Below the pieces are notes generated by a model that saw nothing but the letters and a program-made list of their open reading frames with translations, was not told where the DNA came from and searched no databases. 64,000 nt of DNA, from positions 310,001 to 374,000 of the forward strand of contig JAFKFH010000006.1 in the NCBI GenBank assembly GCA_017307375.1. Direction: 5' to 3'. Within the stretch, counting starts at the first letter, position 1, and each line of letters begins with the position of its first letter. Positions 60,917 through 64,000 of this stretch are shown piece after piece. Source of the stretch: Alphaproteobacteria bacterium. GTDB taxonomy: Bacteria > Pseudomonadota > Alphaproteobacteria > Ferrovibrionales > Ferrovibrionaceae. The translations under genes were made by a program, and so were the position numbers.

Positions 60917-61669
60917 TCAGTTCGCCGGCATCATGCCCTTCCCCGACAGCACCGCCGCCGCGTCCGGGCCGGCCAGCATCTTCAGGAAGGCGCGGGCGGC
61001 CTCGGGCTGGCCGGTGGTGGCCGAGATGCCGCCGGCATAGACGGTGTAGTTCTGGATCTCGGCCGGCAGCGGGCCGACCAGGACGGCGCCCTTCACCGCC
61101 AGGATCTCGCTGACCTGGTGGATGGCGAGGTCGGCCTCGCCCGAAACCACGCGAGTGGCGACGAGGCCGCCCGGCACCAGTACGGCCTTGGCCTTGATCG
61201 CATCGGTGATGCCCCAACGGTCGAACAGGCCCATCAGGTAGATGCCGCTGGACCCGCCGGACGCCGGGTCGATCATCGCGACCCGGCGGGCGTCGAGCAG
61301 CGCCCGGCGGAAAGCGTCGGCCGTGGCGATATCGGGGGCCGGCGCGCCTTCCTTGACCGCGACGCCGATGCCGACCTTGGCGAGATTGACCGGCGCTTCG
61401 GCGGCGACCCGGCCCTTGCGGGCCAGATCGGCCAGCCCGGCCGGGGTCAGCGCCAGCACGTCGAAGGCTTCGCCGCCCTCGACGCGGCGGGCCACCCCGC
61501 CCGCGGTGTCGTTGTCGATCGCGACCTTGTGGCCCGTCGCCTTCTCGAACAGCGGGGCCAGCTCGACCACCACGGGCTTGTAGGCCCCCGTGGTCAGCAC
61601 CTTGATTTCGGCCGCCGCGGCCGGCCAGGCGAACAGGGCGAGGGCTAGGGCAAGGACGGGCTTCAGCAT
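60917..61669 (-). CDS. ModA-like periplasmic substrate-binding protein
   Basis: 250 aa: signal peptide MLKPVLALALALFAWPAAAA, then IKVLTTGAYKPVVVELAPLFEKATGHKVAIDNDTAGGVARRVEGGEAFDVLALTPAGLADLARKG, the ModA/type II fold. Molybdate-binding ModA proteins have conserved Ser and Tyr residues at other places, and no modBC genes are adjacent, so the ligand is open; orphan ModA-like proteins of this sort are common beside GntR regulators of organic-acid loci. Co-directional with the gntR gene, 8 bp downstream of it. Confidence 0.83.
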   Translation of the reverse strand: MLKPVLALALALFAWPAAAAEIKVLTTGAYKPVVVELAPLFEKATGHKVAIDNDTAGGVARRVEGGEAFDVLALTPAGLADLARKGRVAAEAPVNLAKVGIGVAVKEGAPAPDIATADAFRRALLDARRVAMIDPASGGSSGIYLMGLFDRWGITDAIKAKAVLVPGGLVATRVVSGEADLAIHQVSEILAVKGAVLVGPLPAEIQNYTVYAGGISATTGQPEAARAFLKMLAGPDAAAVLSGKGMMPAN

Positions 61670-61677
61670 ATGGGGTC

Positions 61678-62403
61678 CTAACGTCGGCTGCGTGGCTTGG
61701 TCACGGGTGCGTTGAGGTTCGACAGGTCGAGGCCCCGGACGATCGCCGCCGTGGCCTGGAAATGGGCATTCAACAGCGCGGTCGCCCGTTCTGTGTCGCG
61801 GGACAGGATCGCGTCGACGATACGCTGGTGCTCGCCATGCGTATCACGATGCGGCGCGGCCTTCGATGCCGAGAGATGGCGATAGCGATTGGCGTAGCTG
61901 CCGAGGGTGTCGGCAAACTCGATCAGGTGGCGCGACCGGCACGCCGCGATCAGCGAGCGGTGGAAGGCGGCATGCGCCTTTTCCCATTCCACCGGCACGA
62001 CATCTGGGGCGCGCGGGTCGCTGACCGGCGTCCGCACCAGGCGATGCATCGCCAGCACGATCCCTTCCTCCCAGGCCGCGTCGCCATGGGCGATCGCCTC
62101 GCGCAAGGCGATCTCGTTGATCCAGCAGCGGGTGCGGGTCAGTTCCTCCAGGTCGTCCAGGCTGACCGTCGGCATATAGAAGCCGCGCTGGTCGCGCTGT
62201 TCGACCATGCCTTCGGCGGCAAGACGATTGAGCGCCTCGCGCATCGGGCTGGAACCAACGTCATAGCGCTGCCGCAGCGTCTCGATGCGCAGCTTTTCGC
62301 CGGGCCGGAACCTGCCGGCGATGATGTCTAGCCGCAGCCGTTCATAGGCCGACGAGGCAAGCGTGTTGGGTGTCTCGCGCACCGGGCGGGCAAGGGTGGT
62401 CAT
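61678..62403 (-). CDS. GntR-family (FadR/FCD) regulator
   Basis: 241 aa: LASSAYERLRLDIIAGRFRPGEKLRIETLRQRYDVGSSPMREALNRLAAEGMVEQRDQRGFYMPTV is the winged helix, and WEKAHAAFHRSLIAACRSRHLIEFADTLGSYANRYRHLS the metal-binding FCD region. Divergent from the FAH-family gene across a 132-bp AT-rich region, so it probably represses the aromatic-acid-type operon to its right and itself. Confidence 0.9.
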   Translation of the reverse strand: MTTLARPVRETPNTLASSAYERLRLDIIAGRFRPGEKLRIETLRQRYDVGSSPMREALNRLAAEGMVEQRDQRGFYMPTVSLDDLEELTRTRCWINEIALREAIAHGDAAWEEGIVLAMHRLVRTPVSDPRAPDVVPVEWEKAHAAFHRSLIAACRSRHLIEFADTLGSYANRYRHLSASKAAPHRDTHGEHQRIVDAILSRDTERATALLNAHFQATAAIVRGLDLSNLNAPVTKPRSRR

Positions 62404-62468
62404 GGTCCTCCGGCGACCGGGGCTTATGGTCGCGAGAAATATGTATATCCCAGCACGCGTATTTTAAT

Positions 62469-62509
62469 TATCGATATTTCGTTGACTGAATGCAAAATCT
62501 CGATATTTT
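62469..62509 (+). promoter_or_regulatory. Promoter with CGATATTT direct repeats (gntR / FAH genes)
   Basis: CGATATTT occurs at 62472-62479 and 62501-62508, 29 bp apart; TATCGATA (62469-62476) is palindromic. TTGACT (62482-62487), 16-bp spacer and TATTTT (62504-62509) form a likely rightward promoter, with one repeat upstream of the -35 and the other over the -10. Probably the operator for the adjacent GntR. Confidence 0.5.
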
Positions 62510-62535
62510 TGACGCAAACATCGAGGGAGGAAGCG

Positions 62536-63384
62536 ATGCGCTTCGTAAGTTTCGCCGGGCCGGCCGGGCCCGCGCTCGGCCTGGTGCAGGATGAGGAGGT
62601 CGCCGATCTCGGCCAGACCAGCATCGAGACGCTGATCGCGCAGGGGTTCGACGGGGCCGCCGCGGCGGCCGCCAAGTCGTCGGTGCGTCATAAGCTGGCC
62701 GATCTCGACCTGCTGCCGCCGACGCGCGGCGCCGGGAAGATCATCTGTCTCGGGCTCAACTACATCGACCACGCCGCGGAATCCGGTCACAAGCGGCCGG
62801 AATACCCGGTGCTGTTCATGCGCGGCGCGACGTCGCTGGTCGCGCATGGCCAGCCGATCCTGCGCCCCGCCTGTTCGGACAAGCTCGACTACGAAGGCGA
62901 GCTGGTCGCCGTGGTGGGCAAGCGTGCCCGCCATGTGGCACGGGCCGACGCACTGTCCTTTATCGCCGGCTATTCGATCTTCAACGATGCCTCGATCCGC
63001 GACTACCAGCTGCGCACGCCGCAATGGACGATCGGCAAGAATTTCGACGCCACCGGTGGCTATGGCCCGGTGTTCGTCACGGCCGACGAACTGCCGCCCG
63101 GGGCGGCCGGCCTGAAGATCCAGACCCGGCTGAACGGCCAGGTGCTGCAGGAAGCCAACACCACGGACATGATCTTCGGCGTGGCCGAGACCGTCGCGCT
63201 ACTGACCGAATGCCTGACGCTCGAACCCGGCGACCTGCTGGTCATGGGCACGCCGTCCGGTGTCGGCGGCGCGCGCAACCCGCAGGTCTGGATGAAGCCC
63301 GGCGACGTCTGCGAGGTCGAAATCGAGGGCATCGGCATCCTGAGCAACCCGATCGCGCAGGAAGCGGCGGCCCGCGCCGCCTGA
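62536..63384 (+). CDS. Fumarylacetoacetate hydrolase-family protein
   Basis: 282 aa: N-terminal small domain, then IICLGLNYIDHAAESGHKRPEYPVLFMRGATSLVAHGQPI, LDYEGELVAVVGKRARHV with metal-binding Glu residues, GYSIFNDASIRDYQ, WTIGKNFDATGGYGPVFVTADELP and GDLLVMGTPSGVGGAR. The family hydrolyses or decarboxylates C-C bonds in aromatic ring-cleavage products. GGGAGGA precedes the ATG. The next gene (VOC, 16 bp on) could supply the ring-cleavage step. Confidence 0.9.
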   Translation: MRFVSFAGPAGPALGLVQDEEVADLGQTSIETLIAQGFDGAAAAAAKSSVRHKLADLDLLPPTRGAGKIICLGLNYIDHAAESGHKRPEYPVLFMRGATSLVAHGQPILRPACSDKLDYEGELVAVVGKRARHVARADALSFIAGYSIFNDASIRDYQLRTPQWTIGKNFDATGGYGPVFVTADELPPGAAGLKIQTRLNGQVLQEANTTDMIFGVAETVALLTECLTLEPGDLLVMGTPSGVGGARNPQVWMKPGDVCEVEIEGIGILSNPIAQEAAARAA

Positions 63385-63400
63385 AGGGGGGAGGACCCAG

Positions 63401-64000
63401 ATGATCAAGGTGGCGGATATCGCCTACGTGACCTATGCGGTCGCCGATCTCGACCGGACCGAGCAGTTCCTGACGGATTTCGGCCTGGTCCGCTCGGCCC
63501 GGACCGCAGATGCGCTCTACATGCGCGGAGCGAGCGGCGCCCATCACCAGCATGTCAGCCGCCAATACATCGGCGGCGACGGTGACGGGCCTGGCCTGGT
63601 CGGCATCGCGCTGGCCGTCAGCAGCCGCGACGAACTGGCCGCGGCGACGGCGATCCCCGGCGCCTCCGCGATCGCGGCAATCGACGAGCCCGGTGGCGGC
63701 GAGCGCGTGCGGCTCGCCGGGCCGGAAGGCTATGTCATCGACCTGGTGCACGGCATCGCCACATTGCCGGCGATGCCGGTGCGCGATGCGCTGACGCTCA
63801 ATTCGGGTATGGCCAAGCCGCGTCAGGGCGCGACCCAGCGCCCGGTGCGCGGGCCGGCCCAGGTGCTGCGCCTCGGCCATGTCGCGCTTCTGACCCGCGA
63901 CCCCGGGGCGGCGGCCGTCTGGTTTTCCCGCCATCTCGGCCTGATCGCCTCCGACTATCTCGACGATCCGGCGTCGGGCGGCACGGCTGGCGTCTTCATG
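63401..64000 (+). CDS. VOC-family (extradiol dioxygenase/glyoxalase-like) protein, 3' end outside window
   Basis: The first 200 codons are present and the gene continues past the edge. Two vicinal-oxygen-chelate repeats are visible: VADIAYVTYAVADLDRTEQFLTDFGLVRSARTADALYMRG and, from about residue 150, VLRLGHVALLTRDPGAAAVWFSRHLGLIASDYLDDP, with His in LGHV as a probable metal ligand of the second module. This is the layout of type I extradiol dioxygenases. GGGGGGAGGA precedes the ATG. Pairing with an FAH-family hydrolase fits meta-cleavage of an aromatic compound. Confidence 0.85.
   Translation, partial: MIKVADIAYVTYAVADLDRTEQFLTDFGLVRSARTADALYMRGASGAHHQHVSRQYIGGDGDGPGLVGIALAVSSRDELAAATAIPGASAIAAIDEPGGGERVRLAGPEGYVIDLVHGIATLPAMPVRDALTLNSGMAKPRQGATQRPVRGPAQVLRLGHVALLTRDPGAAAVWFSRHLGLIASDYLDDPASGGTAGVFM

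Overview
The DNA is very GC-rich (roughly two thirds G+C or more, with strong third-position bias). It carries compact operons with many ATGA/GTGA/TTGA start-stop overlaps and consists almost entirely of metabolic and transport genes. Gene families, codon use and two SAM-II/SAM-V-like RNA elements fit a free-living alphaproteobacterium, probably of the Rhodospirillales/Azospirillales type; I cannot name the genus. There is no rRNA, tRNA, phage, insertion sequence or CRISPR array in the window.

Layout. 1-4.8 kb: a medium-chain reductase and an SDR, a second SDR, an ArsR/SRPBCC pair with a striking inverted repeat, and an MFS exporter. 4.8-9.3 kb: aromatic aminotransferase, DUF2000, Lrp regulator, threonine dehydratase-like enzyme, a small ArsR regulator and an APH-fold kinase. 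9.3-13.9 kb: amidase, flavoprotein monooxygenase-like protein with a divergent flavin reductase, and topoisomerase IB. 13.9-17.7 kb: stress/envelope genes (DUF4142, two PRC-barrel proteins, trehalose-6-phosphate synthase). 17.7-29.6 kb: a five-gene peptide ABC transporter divergent from a seven-gene, translationally coupled catabolic operon that ends in a DmpA-type peptidase and an isoaspartyl peptidase. 29.6-32 kb: EamA exporter and MocR regulator. 32-40.4 kb: a QuiC-type dehydroshikimate dehydratase divergent from a GntR regulator, a Liv-type ABC transporter and a Gfo/Idh/MocA dehydrogenase.

40.4-57.2 kb is a sulfur-acquisition island. It holds an SfnB-like oxidoreductase and an SsuD-like monooxygenase for organosulfur, Usp-CysPTW for sulfate, TauABCD-Usp and a second sulfonate ABC transporter with a second TauD, then a 64-aa protein and a 1-Cys peroxiredoxin, bounded by an Rrf2 regulator. 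Three of its transcription units begin with very short leader peptides carrying clustered Cys codons (ending CRCCRPFA, CSCCRPA and CSACC). Two of these leaders lie directly downstream of a SAM-II/SAM-V-like riboswitch. The Usp-CysPTW and tau promoters share an operator-promoter module with identical spacing. Read together, this suggests that the cell senses both SAM and cysteinyl-tRNA on the same mRNA leader. This is the most interesting system here.

57.3-64 kb: GST divergent from MarR with three copies of an ATGCAnnTGCAT operator, a CueR-like promoter driving copZ-copA, a ModA-like periplasmic protein, and the start of an aromatic-catabolism-like locus (GntR, FAH hydrolase, VOC dioxygenase-like protein cut by the window end).
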